64,000 bases of DNA from Heyndrickxia sp050281185. Its GTDB lineage: Bacteria; Bacillota; Bacilli; Bacillales; Bacillaceae_C. The position numbers and the translations under genes are program-made. The notes under the pieces were generated by a model that was not told the origin of the DNA, made no database searches, and saw only the letters and a program-made list of their open reading frames with translations. Shown here in pieces: positions 36,668 to 46,004 of the stretch (positions are counted from its first letter, which is position 1; each line of letters starts with the position of its first letter). The stretch is from the NCBI RefSeq assembly GCF_050281185.1, contig NZ_JBNNWS010000011.1, forward strand, positions 1 through 64,000, read 5' to 3'.

Positions 36668-37069
36668 TTATTTTTGACGTAACCATCTATAAAACATACT
36701 TAGTGGCCACCATAATACACCAAATGTTGGATAGACAAACCAAATGATATTCGGAGTATAATAGAAATTGATAAAAATAAACAAAGCAATGATTAGCCCA
36801 CTACCCCATAAGGAGAAACCTAAGTCTAATTTTGTCATATTTTTCTTTACTGGCTGCTGTATCGTACCAAGCTCTTTTTCTATTTCATCTATATCACCAA
36901 AATCAATAATGGCTTTATTGATCGCATCTTCCTCTTCTTTCCCTTGTGCCATTAAGTCATATACTTTCTCCTCAAGGTTTTCCAAAATCTCTTGTTTTAC
37001 CAGTTCTTTTTGTTCACTATCTGGAATTTTTTTAAATAAATAATCAACATGGTCCCTTATTTTTCTCAT
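36668..37069 (-). CDS. HAAS/permease-prefix-domain signalling membrane protein
   Basis: 133 residues. The N-terminal half is an alpha-helical HAAS-type cytosolic domain (LVKQEILENLEEKVYDLMAQ, with KEEEDAINKAIIDFGD), as found in proteins paired with PadR regulators. The C-terminal half is two membrane helices forming one copy of the 2TM repeat (FYYTPNIIWFVYPTFGVLWW then PLSMFYRW). The start overlaps the PadR stop by four bases (ATGA), so translation is coupled. Likely senses envelope state and modulates PadR; inferred. Confidence 0.8.
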   Translation of the reverse strand: MRKIRDHVDYLFKKIPDSEQKELVKQEILENLEEKVYDLMAQGKEEEDAINKAIIDFGDIDEIEKELGTIQQPVKKNMTKLDLGFSLWGSGLIIALFIFINFYYTPNIIWFVYPTFGVLWWPLSMFYRWLRQK

Positions 37070-37395
37070 TGTAATCCCTCCAAAAATAAATCAACTATTT
37101 CCTTTGTTTCTTCCCATTCTTTAACTGTTTCCTTTAAATAAGCTTTACCGAGGGTGGTGATTCTATAATATTTTCGTTTCCCACCATGTGTAATATTTCC
37201 AGTGTACGATTCGATTAATTCCTTCTTTTCTAATCGTTGGAATACCGCATAGAGGGTGGCTTCTTTTATTTGAAATCGATTTTCTGTCCGTTGACTAATT
37301 TGTTTTGATATTTCATATCCATATTGATCTTTTTCCAAGATTAAACAAAGGATAATTGAATCCAAATGTCCACGGATAATGTCACTCCTAATCAT
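37066..37395 (-). CDS. PadR-family transcriptional regulator (operon 1)
   Basis: 109 residues: winged helix with GHLDSIILCLILEKDQYGYE (PadR start), IKEATLYAVFQRLEKKELIE (recognition helix and wing entry), GGKRKYYRIT (wing) and a dimerisation helix. First gene of a three-gene operon with HAAS and tandem-repeat membrane proteins. GGAAGGTG precedes ATG. An 11-bp inverted repeat at 37429-37460 upstream is a strong candidate for its own operator. Confidence 0.88.
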   Translation of the reverse strand: MIRSDIIRGHLDSIILCLILEKDQYGYEISKQISQRTENRFQIKEATLYAVFQRLEKKELIESYTGNITHGGKRKYYRITTLGKAYLKETVKEWEETKEIVDLFLEGLQ

Positions 37396-37428
37396 AATTC
37401 ACCTTCCATAAAAATGATTGTTCTATCT

Positions 37429-37460
37429 GATAGAGTAATATTAACGTAAATTACTCTATC
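37429..37460 (-). promoter_or_regulatory. Inverted repeat operator of PadR operon 1
   Basis: GATAGAGTAAT at 37429-37439 and ATTACTCTATC at 37450-37460 are perfect inverted copies, 34 bases upstream of the PadR start. Position and symmetry fit autoregulation. Confidence 0.55.
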
Positions 37461-37686
37461 TGTCAAAGTAAAATTTATTTTTATTTTTATTCCTTCCGAA
37501 ATATTCCAATAAAATAACAGGAGATAAATGGATTAATAATTATTTCTTTGAAAAACTAATTAAGAGTGAAATTATTTAAAATAATTATTCTAAATTTTTA
37601 ATATTGATTTAATTATAAATTTTTATTACAAATATATTACATTCGTGTATAATACGTTTGTAGAAAGTGAGAAAGTTGGGCATAAA

Positions 37687-38565
37687 ATGAAAAAGAACAG
37701 TTTAATATTTGTGATTTTTTTACTTTTAATAGTGGTGTTAGCGGGATGTTCATTCAAGGCGGAAGCACAAAAACCAAAAAAAGAGCCTGCTGAGAAATCT
37801 GTCGTTCAACCTGTAGAGAAACAAACAGTAGAGGAAGAAGAAGTCATTAATGAGGAACAAAAAGAAGTTGATACTTCTCAGTGGATTGATGTGAATGAAC
37901 CAGCAAAGATTCCCATTCTCATGTATCATAGCATTTCTTCAGGGAATAGTTTGCGTGTTCCCAAAGAGGAATTTAGAGCACATATGAAATGGCTCAAGGA
38001 TAATGGATACTATACGCTTAGTCCGGAAGAAGCTTATTTAGTTTTGACACAAAATAAGATACCGACTGAAAAGACTGTTTGGATTACATTTGATGATGGA
38101 TATGAAGATAACTATACAGAAGCATACCCAATTTTAAAAGAATACGGGTTGAAAGCATCGATTTTTATGATAGGTAAATTAATCGATAAAAATAACCATC
38201 TTACAACAAATCAAATGCTGGAAATGAGCACGAATGAAATTTCAATCGAAAGCCATACATATAGTCATTTAGAACTAAACAGTTTAACACCTAGCCAACA
38301 AATGGAAGAAATGAAGCGTTCGAAAGAATTGTTTGACCACATGTTGGACCAGGAAACATCAATCCTATGTTATCCAGTTGGACAATATAACGAGGAAACA
38401 CTAAAACTGGCCGAAGAAACTGGATATAAAATGGCACTTACAACAGAACCAGGCGCCGCATCAAGCGACCAAGGCCTATACGCACTCCATCGTATCCGCA
38501 TATCCCCAGGAATGCCGCCAAACTGGTTCGGCACTTTGGTGTCAGGCACCGAAGATGGACATTAA
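37687..38565 (+). CDS. Polysaccharide deacetylase family lipoprotein
   Basis: 292 residues from ATG 37687. Signal peptide with lipobox LAGC (Cys about residue 21), a Lys/Glu-rich linker, then a NodB-type carbohydrate esterase 4 domain: ITFDDGYEDN (catalytic Asp and metal Asp), IESHTYSHLEL (His-x3-His), and CYPVGQYNEETL. Expected to be anchored on the outer face of the membrane and deacetylate peptidoglycan or another N-acetylated polysaccharide. Monocistronic; TATAAT at 37648-37653 is a probable -10. Confidence 0.87.
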   Translation: MKKNSLIFVIFLLLIVVLAGCSFKAEAQKPKKEPAEKSVVQPVEKQTVEEEEVINEEQKEVDTSQWIDVNEPAKIPILMYHSISSGNSLRVPKEEFRAHMKWLKDNGYYTLSPEEAYLVLTQNKIPTEKTVWITFDDGYEDNYTEAYPILKEYGLKASIFMIGKLIDKNNHLTTNQMLEMSTNEISIESHTYSHLELNSLTPSQQMEEMKRSKELFDHMLDQETSILCYPVGQYNEETLKLAEETGYKMALTTEPGAASSDQGLYALHRIRISPGMPPNWFGTLVSGTEDGH

Positions 38566-38725
38566 GGTTTTTTTTCCACCTGAGATAGACAATTTGGAAA
38601 TTAATGTTGGATTCAATTTACATAGGAGAAGTGTCTGAATACCATTCAGAAAATGTTACTGATTGTTTGATGTATCTTTATACAAATGAGGATATTTTTC
38701 AGCAAGAGTTGTATATTGAATAAAA

Positions 38726-38764
38726 AAGGCAGTCTCTTTCAATAATGGAGAAAGAGACTGCCTT
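38726..38764 (-). terminator. Strong terminator of the zinc-ribbon gene
   Basis: AAGGCAGTCTCTTTC and GAAAGAGACTGCCTT are perfect 15-base arms; on the minus strand T residues follow. Confidence 0.88.
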
Positions 38765-38771
38765 CATACAT

Positions 38772-38993
38772 TTATGAGATTTTACCGAAACGATCATTGT
38801 CACCGACCGGCCGAATTCGTACATTTTTTATAGATCCTTGCACCATTTTACCGCATAAAGGACATTGAGATTTGAGACCTTTGAAAGCGTTTACATCAAA
38901 GTGATCAACATTCCCTTGAAAAAACGGAGACTGAAACCATGTTTTACAATTTGGATTGGTACAACGAAGTTCCAGAACTTTGTTTGTTTTCAT
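38772..38993 (-). CDS. Small zinc-ribbon protein
   Basis: 73 residues with two Cys pairs, CTNPNC (about 11-16) and CPLC (about 44-47), typical of a treble-clef or rubredoxin-like zinc ribbon. The rest is hydrophilic with GNVDHFDVNAFKGL between the pairs. GGGGGATG precedes ATG. No partner gene nearby. Function unknown. Confidence 0.75.
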   Translation of the reverse strand: MKTNKVLELRCTNPNCKTWFQSPFFQGNVDHFDVNAFKGLKSQCPLCGKMVQGSIKNVRIRPVGDNDRFGKIS

Positions 38994-39179
38994 TCAATCA
39001 TCCCCCTTAATAAAGTATATTCGCCATGAATGTATAGTTTCCTTTTCTTTTTCTAGAATATTTTGAAAAAAATAAAAATGTTATGGTAATATTGATCTAT
39101 GATTATCGGTCAACAAAATCCATAATATGGTATTATAGGATTAATAATGTAAAGTGTGGTTATACAAGGGGGATTCATT

Positions 39180-40138
39180 TTGGTATTAAAGCTATTCACA
39201 AAAATTTTAAGCAATCTACTATTGTGGATTCTAGTTACAAGTGTATTGATACTACTTATATTATTGCCTCGGGGAGAAAGTGATATTTATCTTTCAGGGT
39301 CAAGAGTGGAAATGACAAAGGCATTACGACCTTTTCATGGGAAAAATATCAGAAAAATATTACAAATTTTTTTTCATATGCAATAAAAAATAAGAGTTTA
39401 GGGCAAACCACCTATGGTTTTTCAATAGAATATGAAGTTTGGAGATATATGGTAAAAAGCATATATATACTCATCCCTAGTTTTATCATCAGCTTTTTTC
39501 TAGGTTTAATTAAAGGAATCTATGATTTTAAAATGGGGGATAGAAGATTTCGCTTTTTCGGAGAAAAGATTACCTCTTTGTTTCTATCTGTTCCTGACTT
39601 TTTTGTCATTATATGCATTCAAATTGGAATAATGGCTTTAATTGATCTTGGATTTCCACATATAAATTTGTATGGTAGTGAAACCTTTACAAATAAGTTA
39701 TTTGCGATCCTGTTTTTATCGATTTATCCAACTTTTTATGTGGCACGTATTACTGAAATGTATCTATCAACTGAAAGTGGAAAGGATTATGTGCGGACAG
39801 CGATTGGTAAAGGTACGCCTAACAAAAAGGTTATCTATGTACATATGCTTAGTAATTGTTGGGTTAGAGTTGTTGGACAGATCAATACGTTAATGCTATA
39901 CATTTTATCAAATTTATTTATTGTTGAATTTTTGACTGGTTATAGGGGAGGGGCCTATCGTTTTTATCAAGCTTTTAATGTACAAAAAAATTTCGGTGTA
40001 GGTTCTGATATGGAGATAGATATCCCTGTTGTTATTGAATACGTTATCCTGTTTACAACTTTTGTCCTACTGACCAAAATTGTCAGTGATATCGTTCGTT
40101 CATTATTACTTGCAAGGGAGGCATCCTTAGAGAAATGA
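39180..40138 (+). pseudogene. Opp-type ABC transporter permease, interrupted by a frameshift
   Basis: Translation starts at TTG 39180 (AAGGGGGA upstream) and reads one span (LLLWILVTSVLILLILLP) then GESDIYLSGSRVEMTK, after which the frame closes at TAA 39384-39386. The correct continuation lies in another frame: KGITTFSWEKYQKNITNFF from about 39317, running through NKSLGQTTYGFSIEYE into the long frame that ends at 40138. Loss of one base near 39315-39319 (ACAAAGG) explains it. Repaired length would be about 319 residues, normal for OppB-like permeases (inner-membrane EAA-like loop GKGTPNKK). A downstream ATG (39449) could give a truncated protein. Either a pseudogene or a sequencing error. 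Confidence 0.72.
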
Positions 40139-41034
40139 AGAAAAATCGGTCTTTACTCATTGGTATCATTCTTGTCACTTTTATCGTATTGATTGCTATT
40201 GCAGGTCCATATTTCCCGTTTGTTGATCAGCAATTAAAGACGGAAGGACTACGAAAAATGAATGATGGAACACTTAAGGTACCTGCCTATGCACCATCTC
40301 ATTCAAATATATTAGGGACAGATAAAGAGGGGCGTGATATTTTAAGTCGACTTATTATTGGTACAAAAGAAGTATTAATCAGTATATTAGGAATCACTTT
40401 AATCCGTTTTTTGATTGCTGTTCCATTTGGCTTAATATCAAGTGTTAACAAGGCTGCTAGTAGATTATTAGATTTCTATAACAAAATGTTTTCATTTGTA
40501 CCTATTATTTTTATGGTTGTCCTTATCGTTAATTTGCCATATATTATGTATTCTCAACATCGGACAATCATCGTGATTCTCATTATTGCTTTGCTGGAGG
40601 TAGGAAGGGTTGGACAATTCGTTCAAACCACTGTCCTAACTGTTTCAAAAAAGCCTTTCATTGAAGCGGCACTATCAACAGGAACAAATGCTAAAAAAAT
40701 GTTTTCTCGTCACTATTTTCCATTCCTTTTACCTGAGTTAATTGTCAACATTTTATTAGATTTCGGTAGAAATATGTTCTTACTTGGACAACTTGGTATT
40801 ATTAATATTTTTCTCGCACATCGAATTGAATCAGTGGACGAATTACAGTTAGAAATAATAAATGACTCAAATGCGTGGCCATTACTCTTTAAAGATGTTA
40901 CTTTCGATGTTTTTACTAAACCGTGGATTCCATTTGCTGCTTGTGTATTCATTACATTTGCCATTATTGGATTTAATCAGCTTGGAAAAGGTTTAAAAGT
41001 ACATTTTGAACGGAACAGTATCCGTTATTTTTAA
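40135..41034 (+). CDS. Opp-type ABC transporter permease (OppC-like)
   Basis: 299 residues with about six spans. GTDKEGRDILSRLIIGTKE after the N-terminal span is the hallmark of OppC/DppC permeases, and EAALSTGTNAKKMFSRHYFP is the cytoplasmic coupling loop. Its start overlaps the end of the frameshifted OppB-like gene (ATGA). No ATPase or solute-binding gene adjoins; such orphan permease pairs occur in Bacillus. Likely inactive if the partner is truly broken. Confidence 0.85.
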   Translation: MKKNRSLLIGIILVTFIVLIAIAGPYFPFVDQQLKTEGLRKMNDGTLKVPAYAPSHSNILGTDKEGRDILSRLIIGTKEVLISILGITLIRFLIAVPFGLISSVNKAASRLLDFYNKMFSFVPIIFMVVLIVNLPYIMYSQHRTIIVILIIALLEVGRVGQFVQTTVLTVSKKPFIEAALSTGTNAKKMFSRHYFPFLLPELIVNILLDFGRNMFLLGQLGIINIFLAHRIESVDELQLEIINDSNAWPLLFKDVTFDVFTKPWIPFAACVFITFAIIGFNQLGKGLKVHFERNSIRYF

Positions 41035-41043
41035 GCAAGTAAA

Positions 41044-41088
41044 GGGGATCCAAAAGCAAAATATCAGATATATTGCTTCTGGATCCCC
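41044..41088 (-). terminator. Terminator between convergent permease and NSS genes
   Basis: GGGGATCC-A-AAAGCAA pairs with TTGCTT-CT-GGATCCCC; on the minus strand TTTACTTG follows. Confidence 0.75.
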
Positions 41089-41106
41089 CATAGTGTTGGT
41101 TGACAA

Positions 41107-42450
41107 TCAAAATACCCCAATCATATTTAGAAAAACAAGTATAATTATTATTGGAATAATCCATTTCATCAACACCCTCCATATTGAAAACCAGGTAAGG
41201 GAAAGGGAATTACTAAGAAAAAATTCTTGTTTAACTATAGATTGTTCCATCCGATAGGAGATGAAAAGGGCAATAAGGAAACTTCCAATTGGCAGCATAA
41301 TATTACTTACTAGATAGTCGATCGCATCAAATACCGTTTTCGAAAACAGATGGAAATTTTTTAATGCTCCAAATGACAATGCTGACGGAATCCCTGCAAT
41401 AAAAACAATGAATCCAGAAATCCATGAAATCTTTCTTCTCGAATGTTTTCCATTAGATGAAAACGCGGCGACAATAATTTCTAATAGACTAAAGGATGAA
41501 GTTAAGGTTGCAAATAAAAATAGAATTAAAAATAAGCACAAAAACAAATGTCCAAAGGGCATTTGCGAAAATACCGTAGGTAATACAACGAATAGTAAAC
41601 CTGGGCCTGCAGTTGGCTTTAATCCAAATGCGAAAACAACAGGGAAAATAGCAAGGCCAGCTAGTAATGAAACAAAAATATTCATCCAAACAACTGAATT
41701 AGCAGATGAAGGTAAGCTTACATCCTTTTTTAAATAGGAACTGTAAGTTACCATGCATGAAAATCCAACTGCTAACGAGAAAAAGGATTGGCCAAGGGCA
41801 TAAAGAATTGCTTCACCAGTTATTTTGGAAAAATCAGGATATAAGAAGAATCGAATCCCTTCTAAAGCTCCATCTAATGTGATGGAACGAATTACAAGCA
41901 CGATAAAAAAGATAAAGAGGATCGGCATCATATATTTATTGGCTTTTTCAATTCCGTTTTGAATTCCAAATGAAAGGACAATGATGTTTATCAAAATGAA
42001 TAGGGCTAGTCCTCCTATTGTAATAAAAGGATTACTCGTTATCGAATTAAAAAGGTCAGGATAATTTATGCCTTCACCAATTATCTTCCCTGGAATCGAC
42101 AAGCCACTGTAAATAATGATCCAACCGCCAACTACGCTATAAAATGATAATAATAAAAAGCAGCCAAGAACTCCTAATCTACCGACCCATTTCCATAGAC
42201 TATTAGGGGCCAATGTTTTATAGGCACTTATGGCCTCTTTCCCAGAACCTCGGCCTATAATAAATTCAGAAATGAGCAATGGCAGCCCAATCAGCAATGT
42301 AAAAATAACAAAAATAAGAAAAAATGCACCGCCACCGCTCATACCAGTTACGTATGGAAACTTCCATATAGCGCCTAAACCAATTGCTGCACCTGCAGAT
42401 GATAAAATAAAACCAATTTTTGAGGACCATTGTTCTTTTTTTTGATTCAT
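41107..42450 (-). CDS. Sodium-dependent transporter, NSS (SNF) family
   Basis: 447 residues, about 11-12 spans. The N-terminus (WSSKIGFILSSAGAAIGLGA then IWKFPYVTG) is the conserved sodium/substrate site of LeuT-type neurotransmitter:sodium symporters, and FSLAVGFSCMVTYSSY forms helix 6. Imports an amino acid or related amine with Na+. It follows the FAD oxidoreductase gene by 21 bases, so both act probably on the same amino acid. TAGGAGAAG then ATG. Confidence 0.88.
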   Translation of the reverse strand: MNQKKEQWSSKIGFILSSAGAAIGLGAIWKFPYVTGMSGGGAFFLIFVIFTLLIGLPLLISEFIIGRGSGKEAISAYKTLAPNSLWKWVGRLGVLGCFLLLSFYSVVGGWIIIYSGLSIPGKIIGEGINYPDLFNSITSNPFITIGGLALFILINIIVLSFGIQNGIEKANKYMMPILFIFFIVLVIRSITLDGALEGIRFFLYPDFSKITGEAILYALGQSFFSLAVGFSCMVTYSSYLKKDVSLPSSANSVVWMNIFVSLLAGLAIFPVVFAFGLKPTAGPGLLFVVLPTVFSQMPFGHLFLCLFLILFLFATLTSSFSLLEIIVAAFSSNGKHSRRKISWISGFIVFIAGIPSALSFGALKNFHLFSKTVFDAIDYLVSNIMLPIGSFLIALFISYRMEQSIVKQEFFLSNSLSLTWFSIWRVLMKWIIPIIIILVFLNMIGVF

Positions 42451-42471
42451 ATTCTTCTCCTACTCTCAAAC

Positions 42472-43587
42472 TTACTCCAGCGCACCAGCAACATCATAAT
42501 CCGATATATCAATTTCCATTTCTATTCCAAGAGCTAAATTGGCTAATTCTGCTCCGATGAAAGGGCCCATAGTTAATCCAGATGCACCAAGTCCATTGGC
42601 GACTAGTAAATTTTTAAAACCTGGAAGATGGCCAATAACAGGAAGGAAACCGGGTGTGAACGGGCGAAAACCGACCCGTGTTTCTAAAACCGTACTTTCA
42701 GTCAATCCAGGTGCGACTTGCAGCGCTTTAGTTAAAACCTCTTGAATTCCTCCTGCGGTCACACGGTTGTCAAAGCCAACATTATTTTCATGAGTTGCGC
42801 CGATAACAATACGGTGATCATCAAATGTTAATAAATATTGGTCAGTAGGGGGCATGACAACAGGCCATTTATTTGTTTCGATTTCCGGCAACTCTAAATG
42901 AATGATCTGAGCTTTTTGTGAAGTTACTTTAAATTGAATCCCTAATGGCTCAAAAATTTGATTAGCCCATGCTCCTGCAGTAACAATTACCGTTTGTGCT
43001 TTTATTTTTTCTTCATTTACTAATACACCCGTTATTTGTTTCCCTTCAAATAATAGACTGGCATCACCAGTGATAATTTCTGCTCCATGTTTACACGCAG
43101 CTTTCAATAAAGCATGTCGCAGTGCGCGGCCATCAACTCGTGCAGCGCCACTAACATGGACAGCTCCGTACTCATCTACTAATGGAGGGAATAAGGCTTT
43201 TGTCTGCTCAGGTGTAAGGATGGTAATATTACCAATTTCAGGAGCGTCTTCCTTTCTTTTTAAAGCTCGTTTTTCCATCGCAAATAGCTTTTCTTCATCT
43301 TTGTGAACACTAATTGCTCCTACACGTGCGTAGCCAGTATTTGTTTCTCCATCCTTTTCTAGTTCTTCAATAAGCTGAGGATAAAATCGTGCCCCACCTT
43401 TTGCAAGCCGATACCATGCTTTGTTCCGACGCTGTGATAGCCAAGGACAAACAATTCCCGCAGCAGCATCTGTTGCTTGTCCTTCATCCTTGCGATCAAC
43501 TACAACGACATCCGCACCAGCTTTTGCCAAATGATAGGCGGTGGATGCGCCTAGAATCCCAGCCCCAATAACAACTATTTTCTTCAT
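42472..43587 (-). CDS. FAD-dependent amine/amino acid oxidoreductase (DAO family)
   Basis: 371 residues from ATG 43587 (AAGGA at right distance; the ATG three codons earlier abuts it). VVIGAGILGASTAYHLAKAG is the FAD Rossmann motif, VVVVDRKDEG the second strand, AAAGIVCPWLSQRR a DAO-family loop, and RVGFRPFTPGFLPVIGHLP then LLVANGLGASGLTMGP the C-terminal FAD contacts. Resembles glycine oxidase/D-amino acid dehydrogenase. Between a HAD phosphatase and an NSS symporter, likely one operon for uptake and oxidation of an amino acid. Substrate unknown. Confidence 0.85.
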   Translation of the reverse strand: MKKIVVIGAGILGASTAYHLAKAGADVVVVDRKDEGQATDAAAGIVCPWLSQRRNKAWYRLAKGGARFYPQLIEELEKDGETNTGYARVGAISVHKDEEKLFAMEKRALKRKEDAPEIGNITILTPEQTKALFPPLVDEYGAVHVSGAARVDGRALRHALLKAACKHGAEIITGDASLLFEGKQITGVLVNEEKIKAQTVIVTAGAWANQIFEPLGIQFKVTSQKAQIIHLELPEIETNKWPVVMPPTDQYLLTFDDHRIVIGATHENNVGFDNRVTAGGIQEVLTKALQVAPGLTESTVLETRVGFRPFTPGFLPVIGHLPGFKNLLVANGLGASGLTMGPFIGAELANLALGIEMEIDISDYDVAGALE

Positions 43588-43637
43588 TGTTAACATTCCT
43601 TCTCTTCCAAGTAACTATTTCTTATGTAATATTCATC

Positions 43638-44432
43638 TTAATTCCCGTTAATTACACCAAGAGATTTTAACCCATTATAGACCCCAGAGTTGGTAACCTC
43701 TGTCGTTTTATGCTTTGCATAAGCAAAAAGATCCGGATGAGCATTTCCCATAGCAAATCCTTCTCCAACAAGCATTAGCATTTCTTTATCATTCATCCCG
43801 TCACCGAAGGCAATTGCGCTTTCTTTTCCGATATTTAGAAGCTCCAGTACTTTACTAACTGCGAACCCTTTATTTACACTGTCGCGGATAACATCGTAAT
43901 TATGGGTTAATCCCTCCACATTGACTTGGGACAAGTGAATATTTTCATCCTTTTCATAATGACGGGGGTCATTTTCTTCTATATTTATTATGGTCATTCC
44001 TAATATATCATTGACAACCTTTGGTGAGTACAGATCATTATTATGTAAGTGAAATCTTTTAATAAACTCTTTAACTGCGGGGCTTTCTAATGTGGTAAAG
44101 AGGTTTTGCTCACTAGTGTAGAAAACAATATCATGATTAAATTCTTTTGCAATTTCGATAGAGCTTTCGACAATTTCAGCATTCATTGGTTCTTTTAAGA
44201 CATCTACTCCGTTATGAACAGCATACGCACCATTATACCCAATAAACGAATGGATATTTAATTCTTCTGCTATCTGAGAAATTTCATGAAGAGGTCTGCC
44301 TGTAGCTAAAAAAACTTCTATTTCTTTTTTCTGAACTTCAGCAATTGCTTCCTTTGTTGATTCTTCGATTCTATCATCAGGGGTTAGAATGGTTCCATCG
44401 ATATCAAGAAATAAAATTTTATAAGTAGTCAT
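43638..44432 (-). CDS. Cof-type HAD-IIB phosphatase
   Basis: 264 residues. HAD motifs: FLDIDGTI (nucleophile Asp), FLATGRPLHEI (motif II), the HAD-IIB cap, Lys in GFAVSKVLELL, and IAFGDGMNDKEML (motif IV). Cof-type enzymes dephosphorylate sugar phosphates, FMN or PLP. ATG 44432 fits GGAG; TTG 44438 lies too close. First gene of the presumed three-gene minus-strand operon. Confidence 0.88.
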   Translation of the reverse strand: MTTYKILFLDIDGTILTPDDRIEESTKEAIAEVQKKEIEVFLATGRPLHEISQIAEELNIHSFIGYNGAYAVHNGVDVLKEPMNAEIVESSIEIAKEFNHDIVFYTSEQNLFTTLESPAVKEFIKRFHLHNNDLYSPKVVNDILGMTIINIEENDPRHYEKDENIHLSQVNVEGLTHNYDVIRDSVNKGFAVSKVLELLNIGKESAIAFGDGMNDKEMLMLVGEGFAMGNAHPDLFAYAKHKTTEVTNSGVYNGLKSLGVINGN

Positions 44433-44608
44433 GATCAATCTCCATACTTCTTAATTGTTTTCATAGGATGAATTTTATCATAAATACTGCTTAATTGAAA
44501 AAAATCTATGTATAGGGTAGATTCAGATATTTTATCAATAACGTTTTCCTTCAATAAAAATACAAATAATCTATATCAAAAACCTAGGATAAATACGAAA
44601 CCACAAAA

Positions 44609-44630
44609 GTGTCGACAGGTGTAAAGACAC
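44609..44630 (+). promoter_or_regulatory. Inverted repeat upstream of niaP, possible NiaR operator
   Basis: GTGTC at 44609-44613 and GACAC at 44626-44630 are inverted, with a further ACAGGTGT inside. niaP genes in Bacillus are commonly repressed by the niacin regulator NiaR; this is the only symmetric element before the gene. Assignment is inferred. Confidence 0.4.
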
Positions 44631-44683
44631 ATGGTAACATAGTAATGTTCCTAATTTTTATAAGTGACATATAGGAGGGTATT

Positions 44684-45889
44684 ATGGCTAGAAAGAATGG
44701 GATCTCGAATAATAAACTACTTGGAATTGCCGGTCTCGGCTGGATGTTTGATGCAATGGATGTAGGGATGCTTTCCTTCATTATTGCCGCCTTAAAGGTA
44801 GATTGGAATTTATCAGTAGAAGAAATGGGTTGGATTGGAAGTATTAACTCTATTGGAATGGCAGTCGGAGCTTTTCTCTTTGGAATACTTGCAGATCGAA
44901 TTGGTCGAAAGCATGTCTTTATTATTACTTTATTATTATTTTCATTAGGAAGTGGTGCCGCAGCTTTTACTACTTCATTCTCAATCTTTTTGATCTTGCG
45001 CTTCCTCATTGGTATGGGGCTAGGCGGAGAACTGCCGGTAGCTTCGACACTTGTATCAGAAAGTGTACCTACTGAAAAACGCGGGAGAATTGTCGTATTG
45101 CTTGAAAGCTTTTGGGCATTCGGATGGTTAATCGCCGCAGTTATTTCCTACTTCGTTATTCCAAAATACGGATGGCAAGTCGCTTTATTAATCAGTGTCA
45201 TTCCAGCATTTTATGCTCTTTATCTTCGCATACATTTGCCTGATTCGGACCGTTTTGTTACGGTTAAAGAAAAGGAAAAACCATCGTTGTTACAAAGCAT
45301 CGCTGCTGTTTGGTCAAAAAAATATACACGTAGAACTGTTATGCTTTGGATACTGTGGTTTTGTGTTGTGTTTTCCTATTACGGAATGTTTCTTTGGTTA
45401 CCTAGTGTTATGGTAATGAAAGGATTTAGTATGATCAAAAGTTTCGAGTACGTATTGATCATGACCCTAGCCCAATTGCCAGGTTACTTTACAGCTGCAT
45501 GGTTAATTGAAAGGGTAGGGCGGAAATTTGTTCTCGTTGTTTATTTAATTGGAACAGCAATAAGTGCCTATTTATTCGGTACTGCTGATTCTTTAGCATT
45601 ACTCATAACTTCTGGAATTTTACTTTCATTTTTCAATCTTGGAGCATGGGGCGCATTATATGCTTATACTCCAGAACAATATCCAACTAAAATTCGGGGG
45701 ACAGGAACAGGAATGGCGACTTCTTTTGGTAGAATAGGGGGGATTCTCGGACCACTTCTTGTGCCGTATCTTATTGCCCAACAATATTCAATCAATATAA
45801 TTTTTACTATTTTCTGCATTTCTGTCTTAATCGGAGCAGCATCTGTACTATTTTTAGGAAAAGAAACAAAAAATATCGAGCTCCAATAA
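44684..45889 (+). CDS. niaP: Niacin/nicotinamide MFS permease NiaP
   Basis: 401 residues, 12 spans. I recognise it as the orthologue of B. subtilis NiaP (YceI): near-identical segments include GLGWMFDAMDVGMLSFIIAA, LADRIGRKHVFIITLL, GMGLGGELPVASTLVSE, VVFSYYGMFLWLPSVM and LGAWGALYAYTPEQYPT. Imports nicotinate for NAD synthesis. Length equals the family's. GGAGG before ATG, own terminator. Confidence 0.92.
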   Translation: MARKNGISNNKLLGIAGLGWMFDAMDVGMLSFIIAALKVDWNLSVEEMGWIGSINSIGMAVGAFLFGILADRIGRKHVFIITLLLFSLGSGAAAFTTSFSIFLILRFLIGMGLGGELPVASTLVSESVPTEKRGRIVVLLESFWAFGWLIAAVISYFVIPKYGWQVALLISVIPAFYALYLRIHLPDSDRFVTVKEKEKPSLLQSIAAVWSKKYTRRTVMLWILWFCVVFSYYGMFLWLPSVMVMKGFSMIKSFEYVLIMTLAQLPGYFTAAWLIERVGRKFVLVVYLIGTAISAYLFGTADSLALLITSGILLSFFNLGAWGALYAYTPEQYPTKIRGTGTGMATSFGRIGGILGPLLVPYLIAQQYSINIIFTIFCISVLIGAASVLFLGKETKNIELQ

Positions 45890-45897
45890 ATAAAAAG

Positions 45898-45930
45898 AAA
45901 GGAAAGCTAGTTCAAAAGCTTTCCTTTTTT
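45898..45930 (+). terminator. Terminator of niaP
   Basis: AAAGGAAAGCT pairs with AGCTTTCCTTT and TT follows. Confidence 0.85.
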
Positions 45931-46004
45931 GGATTTTGAAAAAATACCATTTGTATTTCCTAAAATATATTTCTATTTTTGAATATCTTTAGGTAAAAAA
46001 ATTA

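Noticed and set aside
39083..39283. 66-codon frame overlapping the permease start
   Set aside because: Different frame from the recognisable permease, no ribosome site, no motif.
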